This document shows positions 1 to 8,988 of a DNA stretch of 64,000 nucleotides, in pieces. The number at the start of each line of letters is the position of its first letter. Positions within the stretch are counted from its first letter, which is position 1. Location of the stretch: assembly GCA_040510375.1 (NCBI GenBank), contig JBEVJC010000017.1, positions 1 to 64,000 of the forward strand, read 5' to 3'. The notes below the pieces were generated by a model, which worked only from the letters and a program-made list of their open reading frames with translations, did no database searches and was not told the origin of the DNA. The stretch is from JBEVJC01 sp040510375 (GTDB lineage Bacteria > Bacteroidota > Bacteroidia > Chitinophagales > Chitinophagaceae). The position numbers were made by a program, and so were the translations under genes.

Positions 1-132
1 TTCGCCTGATTCGTCGAGCTGTATAACCTGCCCCCTGAGACCGGCAACAAGTCCCTCCAACAGGAAGCTGGCATCAATGCCGACCTTATCCCTTATAAAA
101 CTCCCGATTAATTCTTCAAATTCTTCTTTCAT
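1..132 (-). CDS. Partial gene, possibly a 2OG-Fe(II) oxygenase N-terminus
   Basis: The first 44 residues of a minus-strand protein are visible, beginning MKEEFEELIGSF and running off the left edge of the window. The start is an ATG at 132. The visible part is an acidic, helical N-terminus, and resembles my memory of the start of Bacteroidota 2OG-Fe(II) oxygenases of the prolyl hydroxylase type. The catalytic HxD and distal His would lie outside the window, so the family cannot be confirmed here. It is divergent from the reductase gene starting at 211, with about 80 bp between them for promoters. Confidence 0.45.
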   Translation of the reverse strand, partial: MKEEFEELIGSFIRDKVGIDASFLLEGLVAGLRGQVIQLDESGE

Positions 133-210
133 ATAACAAACCGGCCATACCTGCCAACGACAAGGTAGGCCTTTCAACAGCAGCGGCCCAATGTTTGATC
201 TCCAACGGGT

Positions 211-1686
211 ATGAACATCCTGATCACCGGCGCCAATGGTTATATAGGCAGGAGGCTGACTGCAGCTTTACTGAAGCAAGGCCACAGCCTGACCTGCTGC
301 GTTCGTAATAAATGGAGGTTCGAAGATGAACTGTCCAACGAAAAGGTAAAAGTGCTGGAAGTGGACTTCCTCGATCAGGAAAGTAACATCGCCCTACCGC
401 AGGACCTCGACGCTGCCTACTTCCTCGTGCACTCCATGCGCGAGGGCGCCAAATTCAGCGAGATCGAAAAGAAGATCGCAGAACGGTTCCTCCAGCTGAT
501 CAGCACCACCAGCTGCCGCCAGATCATCTACCTGAGCGGGATCGTAAACGAAGAAGCGCTTTCCCAACACCTGTCATCCCGCCTGCAGGTGGAGAATATC
601 CTACGCTCCGGACCCATTCCCGCCACCGTCCTCCGCGCAGGCATCATCGTGGGCTCGGGGAGTTCTTCCTTTGAAATCATCCGCGACCTGGTGGAAAAAC
701 TTCCCGTAATGATCGTCCCCAAATGGGTGGAAACGAAATGCCAGCCCATCGCCATCCGCAATGTGATAGAATACATGACCGGTGTTTTACTGAAAGAAAA
801 ATACTTTAACAGTGATCATGATATCGGGGGACCGGAGATCCTGACCTATAAAGAAATGATGTTACAGTTCGCAGAAGTGAGAAAACTGAAACGAAAAATC
901 ATCACCGTTCCCGTGATGACGCCCAAACTTTCCAGTTACTGGCTCTATTTTGTAACATCCACCTCCTACTCCCTTGCCCAGAACCTGGTCGACAGTATGA
1001 AGGTGAATGTAGTCTGCCGGCCCAATAATATGAGTTCAGATCTCGGAGTGAATCCGATCACTTACCGCGAGGCCGTGCAGATGGCCTTCCAGAAGATCGA
1101 ACAAAACGAGGTGGTCAGCAGCTGGAAAGATGCTTTTAGTGTATTTAACACCAATACGACCATCAACAAAAGTATTACCGTGCCTACCTACGGTACATTT
1201 AAAGACAAACAACAGGAACCAATCGGCGAAAGGGAAGAACAGGTTTTTTCCAATATCTGGAAAATCGGTGGTGATAATGGATGGTACTATGGTAACACTT
1301 TGTGGAAGGCAAGGGGGTTCCTGGATAAGGCATTTGGTGGGGTTGGACTCCGCCGCGGCCGCACTCATAAAGATTCCCTGCATTCCGGCGATTCTCTCGA
1401 TTTCTGGCGTGTACTGGTAGCCGACCGGAAAGAAAAACGTTTGCTGCTGTATGCAGAAATGAAAATGCCCGGCGAGGCCTGGCTGGAATTTAAACGGGAT
1501 ACCAGCGATGGCAAAGTCATGCTGGTGCAAACTGCTACCTTCCGCCCCCGAGGTTTACTGGGCAGGTTGTACTGGTACTCGATGCTTCCTTTCCACTATT
1601 TTATTTTTAAAGGAATGATCAGGAATATAACAAGAGAGGCGCCTCCCGTAGAAGCGCCTCCTGATCCATCATTTCGTTCAAGGTAA
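211..1686 (+). CDS. NAD(P)-binding SDR-family protein with DUF2867 C-terminus
   Basis: A cytosolic 491-residue protein. It opens with a Rossmann fold carrying the extended-SDR dinucleotide motif GANGYIG (residues 7-13), and the strand-turn region around SGIVNEE fits an atypical, NmrA-like SDR. From about residue 340 onward the sequence, with WKIGGDNGWYYGN and RPRGLLGRLYWY, fits the DUF2867 domain that follows the SDR domain in this family. The substrate is unknown; relatives are annotated as NAD-dependent epimerases or quinone-type reductases. The start is the only ATG before the Rossmann motif. It converges with the GH97 gene, leaving only 9 bp between the stop codons. Confidence 0.85.
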   Translation: MNILITGANGYIGRRLTAALLKQGHSLTCCVRNKWRFEDELSNEKVKVLEVDFLDQESNIALPQDLDAAYFLVHSMREGAKFSEIEKKIAERFLQLISTTSCRQIIYLSGIVNEEALSQHLSSRLQVENILRSGPIPATVLRAGIIVGSGSSSFEIIRDLVEKLPVMIVPKWVETKCQPIAIRNVIEYMTGVLLKEKYFNSDHDIGGPEILTYKEMMLQFAEVRKLKRKIITVPVMTPKLSSYWLYFVTSTSYSLAQNLVDSMKVNVVCRPNNMSSDLGVNPITYREAVQMAFQKIEQNEVVSSWKDAFSVFNTNTTINKSITVPTYGTFKDKQQEPIGEREEQVFSNIWKIGGDNGWYYGNTLWKARGFLDKAFGGVGLRRGRTHKDSLHSGDSLDFWRVLVADRKEKRLLLYAEMKMPGEAWLEFKRDTSDGKVMLVQTATFRPRGLLGRLYWYSMLPFHYFIFKGMIRNITREAPPVEAPPDPSFRSR

Positions 1687-1695
1687 TGACCCTAC

Positions 1696-3813
1696 TTATT
1701 TTTCAATTATGCTGATGGCATAACCACCACCCGGTGCACAGTACTGCGATAATTTAGATTTACTGGTAACCACCATCTTCCTGATTGTATAGGCTTGCGG
1801 ATTGGTTAACCAATGCGCATCCTTCGCATCTGCATAAATAGTAGCAGTATATTTTTTTCCCGGCTCAAGGAACGCTAAACTGATTTTCGAAATCCTCGAA
1901 CTGTCACCATTCACCGAACCCAGGAACCAGTCGCTCCTGCCCTTCGCCTTCCGCGTAACGGTGATGTACTGGCCAGGCTCCCCCTCCAGGTACGTGCTCT
2001 CGTCCCAGTCAACCGCTACATCTTTGATAAACTGGAAAGCATCCGGAAAACGTTCATAATTCTCTGGCAAGTCTGCTGCCATCTGGAGCGGACTATACAT
2101 CGTAACATATAATGCAAGCTGGTTGGCAAGCGTACTGTTGACATGCGATTTATTCGCCGGATTCATTTTACTGAGATCCATTTCAAAGATTCCCGGGGTA
2201 TAATCCATCGGACCACCCATCAGCCGCGTAAACGGAAGGACCGTTACATGATTGGGTTTGGATCCGCCAAATGCCTGGTACTCGGTGCCCCTGGCCGATT
2301 CATTTCCTATGAGGTTGGGCCAGGTACGGGCGATCCCCGTTGGACGAACCGCCTCATGTGCATTGACCATGATCTTATATTGTGCAGCCTTTTCAATGGC
2401 ATACTGATAATGATTAACGATCCATTGATCATAATGATTCTCGCCCCTTGGCAGGATAGGACCCACATATCCACTCTTCACTGCATCGTACCCGTTTGTC
2501 TTCATAAACTTATAGGCAGAATCTATATGACGCTCGTAATTCCTGACCGAAGAAGATGTTTCATGATGCATAATTATCTTCACCCCTTTCGACTTTGCAT
2601 AGTCCCGTAATTCATTAACATGGAAATCGGGATACGGTGTTACAAAATCAAACACATAATCTTTCGAATTACCAAACCAATCTTCCCAGCCAATATTCCA
2701 CCCTTCTACCAGCACCGCATCAAAACCATTCTTCGCAGCAAAATCGATATAATGTTTTACTTTCTCCGTTGTGGCACCATGTGTCCCGTTTGGTTTCACC
2801 TTTGTATAATCGGTTATACCAATCATAACAGAAGGAAGATCGTTCGTATACGACCAGGTACTTTTCCCGCCAATCATCTCCCACCACACACCTACATACT
2901 TGGTAGGTTTGATCCAGGAAGTTTCTTTTATCTTACTCGGTTCATTCAGGTTGTAGGCAATTTTTGAAGCAAGTAACACACGCGCATCATCACTGACCGT
3001 GATAGTTCTCCAGGGTGAAGTAGCCGGGGCCTGCATATATCCCTTATCCCCCCTGGCATCGGGCGTAAGCCAGGATGTAAATACAAAATTGGTATCATTC
3101 AGGTTAAGATGCATACAGGCATAATTGATCAGCGCCGCTTCATGCAGGTTGATATAAAGTCCATCTGCGGTTTTAAGCTGGAGTGATGTCTGCACACCGG
3201 TGGGCGAAAAACTGGTCTGGGCCAGGTTACTGGTAATGGAACCTGTCATCAACCGCCGGATCTCCGAAAGTTTTGATGTAGTATAATCATATTCCTGGGT
3301 ATCATAGTCGCCCGGAATCCAGAATGCCGTATGATCACCCGTCATGGCAAACTCAGTGCGTTCTTCCTTTATAACAAAATAAACCAGGTTTTTCTGGGTG
3401 GGGAACTCATACCTGAATCCAAGTCCATCGTTAAACAAACGGAAACGGATCAGCATCTGCCGGTCGGGATCCTTCTGCGACAGTGATACTTCCAGTTCGT
3501 TATACTGATTGCGGATGGTTTTTGTTTCGCCCCATACAGGCGACCAGGTTTCGTCGAACACCGAGTTCTTTGTTCCGGTAACAGTAAAACCATTCAGCAA
3601 CGACTTCGGATCCTTTTTTAATTCAAGTCCCAGCCGGCTGGGTTTAATTACCGGTTTGTTTTTGTAGGACAATGTGTATTCCGGTGTGCCATCGGCCTGG
3701 AGGCTGAAAGTCAATACCAGGTTGCCATCGGGCGACTTCAGATCCTGTGCAAAAACAGCGAAGCAGGTACTGACAAGGAAGGAAACGAGCAGGAAAAATT
3801 TCAGGTATTTCAT
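1696..3813 (-). CDS. susB: Glycoside hydrolase family 97, SusB-like alpha-glucosidase
   Basis: A 705-residue exported alpha-glucoside hydrolase. I chose the ATG at 3813 rather than an in-frame upstream start (3873) because it begins directly with a signal peptide (MKYLKFFLLVSFL, cleavage near FAQ). An N-terminal beta-supersandwich is followed by a TIM barrel and a C-terminal beta domain. Three glutamates match those of SusB, the inverting GH97 type: HHET (about residue 418), NAHE (about 487) and GNESARG (about 505). Retaining GH97 enzymes have Asp in place of the base glutamates, so hydrolysis of maltooligosaccharides by inversion is the likely reaction. It lies about 20 kb from the starch locus at 23.6-34.1 kb, which lacks a susB of its own. 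Confidence 0.92.
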   Translation of the reverse strand: MKYLKFFLLVSFLVSTCFAVFAQDLKSPDGNLVLTFSLQADGTPEYTLSYKNKPVIKPSRLGLELKKDPKSLLNGFTVTGTKNSVFDETWSPVWGETKTIRNQYNELEVSLSQKDPDRQMLIRFRLFNDGLGFRYEFPTQKNLVYFVIKEERTEFAMTGDHTAFWIPGDYDTQEYDYTTSKLSEIRRLMTGSITSNLAQTSFSPTGVQTSLQLKTADGLYINLHEAALINYACMHLNLNDTNFVFTSWLTPDARGDKGYMQAPATSPWRTITVSDDARVLLASKIAYNLNEPSKIKETSWIKPTKYVGVWWEMIGGKSTWSYTNDLPSVMIGITDYTKVKPNGTHGATTEKVKHYIDFAAKNGFDAVLVEGWNIGWEDWFGNSKDYVFDFVTPYPDFHVNELRDYAKSKGVKIIMHHETSSSVRNYERHIDSAYKFMKTNGYDAVKSGYVGPILPRGENHYDQWIVNHYQYAIEKAAQYKIMVNAHEAVRPTGIARTWPNLIGNESARGTEYQAFGGSKPNHVTVLPFTRLMGGPMDYTPGIFEMDLSKMNPANKSHVNSTLANQLALYVTMYSPLQMAADLPENYERFPDAFQFIKDVAVDWDESTYLEGEPGQYITVTRKAKGRSDWFLGSVNGDSSRISKISLAFLEPGKKYTATIYADAKDAHWLTNPQAYTIRKMVVTSKSKLSQYCAPGGGYAISIIEK

Positions 3814-4057
3814 ATTTAACCGTTTGATACTGACCCGGAGGTCATAATAGGGGGTAAATATACCGCCATTCAACTAACCAATTTGCCGATCCGTCGAATT
3901 GCCCCGGAGTAACAGCATTCCTTCGATAGTTTTGTACCCTGCTAAACGCAGGATGAAATAATTAAGGACCTGTTGTTGCCCGTACCCTATTATTAGTCCT
4001 ACCCCGCTCCGGACAACTGATATCACAGCAATTTTTAACGTCATAAAATAAATTGAT

Positions 4058-4924
4058 ATGCACACTCAAAAAGTCATATTCATTACGGGCAGTTCCAGGG
4101 GGTTCGGACTGGAAATAACAAAGGCTGCCCTCGATGAAGGAGATAAAGTCATTGCCACAGTTCGCGATAAACCCGAACAGTTAAAGGAAAAACTTAAAAA
4201 CCATCCCGATCTTCTTGTATTGTCGATGGATGTCACCAATGAAGACCGGGTTATCGAAGCCGTAAGTCAGGGAATCCGCCATTTCGGGCGCATTGATACA
4301 CTGATCAACAATGCAGGTTACGGGATCATCACTGCCATTGAAGAAGCGTCGGATGTGGAAGTAAAAAAACAGTATGCCACCAACGTGTTCGGACTTTTAA
4401 ATGTGGTGCGTGCCGTGCTCCCCTATATGCGCGCCGAACGCTCGGGTCACATAATTAATATCTCCTCACTTTTTGCTTATGGTACGTATCCCGGATGGTC
4501 ACTTTATGGCTCCACCAAATCAGCAGTGGAAGGTATCTCCCGCGGACTTGCGGTAGAACTGGCCCCACTTGGCATTTATGTTACTTCTGTTGAACCGGGT
4601 ATTTTCCGCACCGGATTTTTAAGTGCCGAATCGTATGCTCTATCCGAAAATGTAATCGATGATTACCTTGAAATAGTTGGACCATCAAAGGAGTTGGGTA
4701 CTACACTTCACGGGCGTCAACCCGGGGATCCTGAAAAACTGGCCAGGGTTATCCTCGACCTGGTTCACCTGCCCATCCCGCCCCTTCAATTGCCCATTGG
4801 GAAAGATGCGGTGAAGATGATCACAGACGGCATTGATGCTACCAGGGCGATAATTGATGAATGGTATTCTGTTTCTACCAGCACCGATTTTGATGAAGCA
4901 CCGCAACCGGAAAAAGCAAAATAG
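4058..4924 (+). CDS. Short-chain dehydrogenase/reductase
   Basis: A classical SDR oxidoreductase of 288 residues, cytosolic and NAD(P)-dependent. The cofactor motif is TGSSRGFG (residues 10-17), NNAG is near 84-87, the catalytic Ser is near 136, and YGSTK places Tyr150 and Lys154. An Arg in the glycine-rich loop (GSSRGFG) suggests a preference for NADP(H). The C-terminal extension after about residue 230 is typical of the larger SDRs that act on lipophilic or ketone substrates; the substrate cannot be read from sequence. It stands alone between the GH97 gene and the molybdenum hydroxylase genes. Confidence 0.9.
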   Translation: MHTQKVIFITGSSRGFGLEITKAALDEGDKVIATVRDKPEQLKEKLKNHPDLLVLSMDVTNEDRVIEAVSQGIRHFGRIDTLINNAGYGIITAIEEASDVEVKKQYATNVFGLLNVVRAVLPYMRAERSGHIINISSLFAYGTYPGWSLYGSTKSAVEGISRGLAVELAPLGIYVTSVEPGIFRTGFLSAESYALSENVIDDYLEIVGPSKELGTTLHGRQPGDPEKLARVILDLVHLPIPPLQLPIGKDAVKMITDGIDATRAIIDEWYSVSTSTDFDEAPQPEKAK

Positions 4925-5114
4925 TCTCTCTAAAAAGTTGGCAGGATACCGCTTCAGCATCAGTTTTCCACGGTTCAGCGGGGAAAAAGCCGATATCGAA
5001 AATTTGTTTTCATGAATAAAAGATTCTAATAAATTCCGTTTTTTGTTTTGCTTCGAATTTGTTAAATTTAGTCACAGGAACGTCACCCCACTCCCTTTTT
5101 ACAAAAAACGAATT

Positions 5115-5588
5115 ATGATCACGCTAAAAATAAACCAGCGTAACTACGAAGTTGATGCAGATCCGGACATGCCCCTGTTATGGGTTCTTCGTGATTTACT
5201 GGGTTTAACAGGAACCAAGTTTGGTTGTGGGGTGGCCCAGTGTGGTGCATGCACCGTTCACCTGAATGGAGAGGCAGTCCGTTCCTGCGTAACCCTTGTG
5301 AGTCGCGCCGCCGGACAGGATATTATAACCATCGAAGGGTTATCTGCCAATTCTGATCATCCGCTGCAACAGGCCTGGCTCGAATTTGATGTACCTCAAT
5401 GCGGTTATTGCCAGTCGGGCCAGCTGATGTCTGCCGCGGTATTACTTCGGGAGAATCCGAATCCGACCGATCAGGATATTGACGATGCCATGTCGGGAAA
5501 TATCTGCCGGTGCGGCACCTATCCGCGCATTCGTAAGGCCATCCATCGCGCCGCGGCCATACAACAAAAAGGAGGTTCCAATGACTAA
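5115..5588 (+). CDS. iorA: 2Fe-2S subunit of a molybdenum hydroxylase (IorA-like)
   Basis: The small electron-transfer subunit, 157 residues, of an isoquinoline 1-oxidoreductase / aldehyde oxidase-type enzyme. The N-terminal plant-type ferredoxin cluster ligands are in CGVAQCGAC followed by a fourth Cys (VRSC). The second, helical-domain cluster is in CGYCQSGQ and CRCGTYPRI. Length and motif order match IorA and relatives. The start at 5115 (MITLKINQ) fits the ferredoxin fold; a longer in-frame start at 5043 would only add an unrelated tail. The large subunit overlaps its 3' end by 8 bp, so the two are translationally coupled. Confidence 0.92.
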   Translation: MITLKINQRNYEVDADPDMPLLWVLRDLLGLTGTKFGCGVAQCGACTVHLNGEAVRSCVTLVSRAAGQDIITIEGLSANSDHPLQQAWLEFDVPQCGYCQSGQLMSAAVLLRENPNPTDQDIDDAMSGNICRCGTYPRIRKAIHRAAAIQQKGGSND

Positions 5589-7740
5589 GTTGATAAACAG
5601 CCGAAGGGAGTTCCTGAAAACGGGTGCCGTGTTTGGAGGTGGACTCCTGATCGCCTTTCATATTCCACAGGCCGGCCGTATGGCCACAATGAATGCCGGT
5701 GCACCTGCCTATTTTTCCCCGAATGCATTTGTGCGGATCAATCCCGATAACAGTATCCACATGGTGTTGAGTCACGTGGAAATGGGCCAGGGAATCTGGA
5801 CCACCTTACCCATACTGATGGCAGATGAACTTGATGCCGACTGGAAAGATATCCAGGTCATGCATAGTCCCAATGGCAATGCATGGAACCATACCGTTTT
5901 CGGAATCCAGATTACGGGTGGATCCAGCAGCACCTGGTCGGAATTTGACCGCTACCGCCAGGCTGGTGCCACTGCCAGGACCATGCTGGTGCAGGCAGCT
6001 GCAACAAAATGGGGTGTGCCGGTGGAGTCTTGTAAAACAGAAAACTCCTTCGTTATCTCAGGCGATAACAAATTAAGTTATGGTGATCTTGCGGAAGATG
6101 CAGCCCTGCTTCCTGTTCCGCAAAATATTGTTTTACGTCCCGCTTCGCAATGGAAATATATTGGCAAGGGTATGAAAAGACTGGATGCCCCTGCCAAGGT
6201 AAACGGTACGGCAAAATTCGGGATGGATATGCAGGAAAAAGGAATGCTTACTGCGATGGTGGTCCATGCCCCGGTTTTTGGAGCAAAACTTAAATCATTT
6301 GATGCCTCAAAAGCCTTGCTGGTCCCCGGTGTTAAGGAAGTAGTGGAAATCCCCTCGGGAGTGGCCGTGCTGGCCGACAATTACTGGTCGGCAAAAAAGG
6401 GACAGGCCGCAATAAAGGCTGAATGGGACCTCGGCGATGGCGTGAAACTGGATACCACCACACAAACCGCTGCGTATAAAAAACTGGCCGCAACAAATGG
6501 ATTACCTGCTGCAACAAAGGGAGATGCCAAAGCCGGACTTGCAAAAGCACCGAAGGTGATCGAAGTTGAATATATATTTCCCTATCTCGCACATGCTCCG
6601 ATGGAACCGCTTAATTGCACAGTTAAGATAAATGGGGATTCATGCGAGATCTGGACAGGTACCCAGTTACCCGGAATCGATCAGCAGGCGGCCACAAAGA
6701 TCCTTGGGTTTAAACCAGAAAATGTTACACTCAATACCGTTTTTCTCGGCGGTGGTTTTGGAAGAAGGGCAACCATGCAATCTGATTTCGTATCAGAGGC
6801 AGTACAGATTGCAAAAGCAAGTGGCAAACATATAAAGATGGTATGGTCGCGCGAAGATGATCTCAAAGGCGGTTACTATCGTCCATTTTATATCCATAAA
6901 ATCAAGGTGGGGGTTAATGCCAGCGGCTGGCCGGTAGCCTGGTTACATAATATCGTGGGACAATCAATCATGGCCGGAACTCCCTTTGAAGGATTAATTA
7001 AGAACGGGATTGATGATTCATCCGTGGAAGGTGTTTCCACTTCACCATATCTGAAAGAAGTGCCTGATCATTTCGTGGGACTTCATTCTACAAAAGAAGC
7101 AGTGCCTGTATTATGGTATCGTTCGGTGGGCCATACACATACCGGTTATGTGATGGAAACCATTATTGACCAGCTGGCATCCAATGCGAAAATGGATCCG
7201 GTCGAGTTCCGTCGCGAACTGTTAAAACATGAGCACCGCCATCTTGCAGCACTGAACCTTGTAGCCGAAAAATCGAACTGGTTCAAACCCTTGCCGGCCG
7301 GACGTTTCAGGGGAGTTGCCGTGCATGAGGCATTCGGAAGTTTTGTGGCACAGGTGGTGGAAATCAGCCTGGTCGACAAATTGCCGAAGGTACACAAGGT
7401 CACCTGTGCGGTTGACTGCGGACTGGCGGTGAATCCCGACGGGGTTGTTGCCCAGATGGAAAGCGGAATTGTATTTGGTATCAGTATGGCATTATATGGA
7501 GAGATTGGATTTAAAAACGGCCGGGTAATGCAGAATAATTTTTATGATTACAAGATCGCAAGGATGAATGAATCACCCGAGATCGAAGTATTCATCGTGG
7601 ATAGCCAGGAGAAAATGGGTGGCGCGGGTGAATGTGGGGTACCGCAGACCGCTCCTGCATTGGCCAATGCAATGTTTGCTGCTACGGGAAAACGTATTTA
7701 CCAGTTACCGATTATCAAAACAGTTCCCGATAAAGTCTAG
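5581..7740 (+). CDS. iorB: Molybdopterin-binding subunit of isoquinoline oxidoreductase/aldehyde dehydrogenase type (IorB-like)
   Basis: A 719-residue catalytic subunit that hydroxylates or oxidises an N-heterocycle or aldehyde; the substrate is unknown. The ATG at 5581 is preceded by an unusually clear Shine-Dalgarno (AAGGAGG), rare in Bacteroidota, and starts a twin-arginine-type leader (SRREFLKTGAVFGGGLL), so the folded holoenzyme is probably exported by Tat. Molybdopterin-binding motifs include GGGFGRR (about residue 390) and a near-C-terminal GAGECGVPQ, which holds the conserved catalytic Glu (about 681). The single-polypeptide, twin-subunit layout without a FAD subunit is characteristic of the IorAB family, which passes electrons to a cytochrome; that cytochrome is the next gene. 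Confidence 0.92.
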   Translation: MTKLINSRREFLKTGAVFGGGLLIAFHIPQAGRMATMNAGAPAYFSPNAFVRINPDNSIHMVLSHVEMGQGIWTTLPILMADELDADWKDIQVMHSPNGNAWNHTVFGIQITGGSSSTWSEFDRYRQAGATARTMLVQAAATKWGVPVESCKTENSFVISGDNKLSYGDLAEDAALLPVPQNIVLRPASQWKYIGKGMKRLDAPAKVNGTAKFGMDMQEKGMLTAMVVHAPVFGAKLKSFDASKALLVPGVKEVVEIPSGVAVLADNYWSAKKGQAAIKAEWDLGDGVKLDTTTQTAAYKKLAATNGLPAATKGDAKAGLAKAPKVIEVEYIFPYLAHAPMEPLNCTVKINGDSCEIWTGTQLPGIDQQAATKILGFKPENVTLNTVFLGGGFGRRATMQSDFVSEAVQIAKASGKHIKMVWSREDDLKGGYYRPFYIHKIKVGVNASGWPVAWLHNIVGQSIMAGTPFEGLIKNGIDDSSVEGVSTSPYLKEVPDHFVGLHSTKEAVPVLWYRSVGHTHTGYVMETIIDQLASNAKMDPVEFRRELLKHEHRHLAALNLVAEKSNWFKPLPAGRFRGVAVHEAFGSFVAQVVEISLVDKLPKVHKVTCAVDCGLAVNPDGVVAQMESGIVFGISMALYGEIGFKNGRVMQNNFYDYKIARMNESPEIEVFIVDSQEKMGGAGECGVPQTAPALANAMFAATGKRIYQLPIIKTVPDKV

Positions 7741-7751
7741 AATTATTTTTT

Positions 7752-8426
7752 ATGATAATGATGCGATCAACCAGATTAAAGGCCCCGGCTACACTGATCC
7801 TTGTCACTCTTTCAATGGGAATGGCAGCTGCAGGTATGATATTACTTGCCGCTAAAAACAAACCCGTGATCAATCAGCCTGCACCGGTCATACCAGAAGA
7901 TGAAATCCATTCTTTTATTGATGGTCCGGCAAGGGATAGTATTGCCTCTGTGATTGCATTTGCAAAAGTATATAAGGTATTGATGAGCCCGAGATGTATG
8001 AACTGCCATCCTTCGGGTGATATCCCGCTGCAGGGTGATTACAGTCAGTTGCATACAATGGGAGTGAAACGTGGCCCCGATGGAAAGGGTTTGTATGCTG
8101 AAAAATGTTCCAATTGTCATCAGCCACAAAATACGCCTGGCAAACATACACCACCGGGTAATCCGAAATGGGCACTGCCACCTGCAGATATGAAGATGGT
8201 ATTCCAGGGTCGCACGCCCCGCCAGCTTGCCTTACAGTTACTCAATCCAAATGAAAATGGCCATAAAACAAAAGAACAACTGATCGAACATGTAACCTCC
8301 GATACATTGGTATTGGGTGGATGGAATCCCGGTGAGGGCAGGACGCTTCCACCGATGAGTCATAAAGAATTTGCTGTTGCCTTCAGGACCTGGATTGAAA
8401 CCGGTGCCTATGCACCAAAGAAATAA
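7752..8426 (+). CDS. Membrane-anchored di-haem cytochrome c partner of IorAB
   Basis: A 224-residue c-type cytochrome with an N-terminal membrane anchor or uncleaved signal (about residues 8-32) and two CxxCH haem sites, CMNCH (82-86) and CSNCH (119-123). It begins 11 bp after iorB and so belongs to the same operon. The natural reading is that it takes electrons from the Mo hydroxylase in the periplasm and passes them to the respiratory chain. Another ATG at 7758 is equally usable. The stop is followed by the scar region holding the higA remnant. Confidence 0.88.
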   Translation: MIMMRSTRLKAPATLILVTLSMGMAAAGMILLAAKNKPVINQPAPVIPEDEIHSFIDGPARDSIASVIAFAKVYKVLMSPRCMNCHPSGDIPLQGDYSQLHTMGVKRGPDGKGLYAEKCSNCHQPQNTPGKHTPPGNPKWALPPADMKMVFQGRTPRQLALQLLNPNENGHKTKEQLIEHVTSDTLVLGGWNPGEGRTLPPMSHKEFAVAFRTWIETGAYAPKK

Positions 8427-8429
8427 AAA

Positions 8430-8761
8430 CTAACCTGCTGTTAAAGACCTTGCGTGTTTATTGTAATTGCCTGCCTTCACGGTGGGCTTTTTTGTTGAAA
8501 TCAATGGATATGGCCGGTTAAATGCTTCTTGCGCCATACCAAAATGCCGGGAAAGTTTCCGGATAACCTGTTTTAAATAACTCAATTTCTTCAGCGATCC
8601 CCTTTTTTGCAGAGGGGAATAAAAACATACTGTTCAAGAATTGAGCAATACTCTTTGTATTGTGTTTTGTTCTTTATTACTGTGTATTTCAGCCCCATTC
8701 TTTTATCAATATTGATTGTATACTGGTGACCGCTCTCATATAGTTTGTTATATAAATCCAT
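8430..8761 (-). pseudogene. Remnant of a HigA-family antitoxin gene
   Basis: Two minus-strand pieces in different frames together resemble a Bacteroidota HigA antitoxin. Frame one (8761-8591, 56 codons) contains MGLKYTVIKNKTQYKEYCSI, the typical HigA N-terminal helix. Frame two (8597-8430) contains VIRKLSRHFGMAQEAFNRPY, the typical C-terminal end after the HTH. The helix-turn-helix and dimer segment that should separate them, roughly 60 residues, is missing, and the two pieces are out of frame. No HigB toxin gene is visible next to it. The match rests on remembered family sequence, not on a search. Confidence 0.6.
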
Positions 8762-8935
8762 TCTTCAAGTGGAATCCTTGATCCGGAATTGCTGCATTAT
8801 GAAGGATGGAAGCATTACACCCAAAATGAAAAAGACATCAAAACTTCCTACCATGTTTTAGGAATTGATCAGCGCTTAAAAATATTGGAAGCAGGTAAAA
8901 TAACCAGGCTGGAAACGACGGGTAAAAATCAGTAA
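8756..8935 (+). pseudogene. Orphan coding-like 3' fragment, unknown family
   Basis: A 59-codon frame without a usable start ends at a TAA at 8933-8935. The peptide (for example ILDPELLHYEGWKHYTQNE, then VLGIDQRLKILEAGKIT) has the composition of a real protein C-terminus, not of random AT-rich DNA, but I do not recognise the family. It starts just where the higA remnant begins on the other strand, which suggests that a deletion joined two former genes here. Confidence 0.35.
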
Positions 8936-8988
8936 TTGATTAATTTAGTATTCTATTGATGGGTAAATAAAATTAAAAAATATTAATT

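Larger units (their letters stand above)
8427..8988. other. Gene-poor scar with decayed coding fragments
   Basis: This 562-bp stretch between the cytochrome and the DUF1348 gene contains no intact gene. It holds a frameshifted, internally deleted higA-type antitoxin remnant on the minus strand (8430-8761) and, immediately next to it on the plus strand, the orphan 3' end of another frame (8756-8935). It is richer in A+T than its flanks. It reads as the residue of a lost toxin-antitoxin or accessory insertion. Confidence 0.6.

Noticed and set aside
1636..1660. A GAGGCGC...GCGCCTC hairpin at the end of the SDR gene
   Set aside because: Lies inside the coding region without a T-run; probably coincidental.
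3874..4065. A 63-codon minus-strand frame in the gap between the GH97 and SDR genes
   Set aside because: No recognisable family, no signal or domain, and it overlaps the start of the SDR gene and the probable promoter region of GH97.
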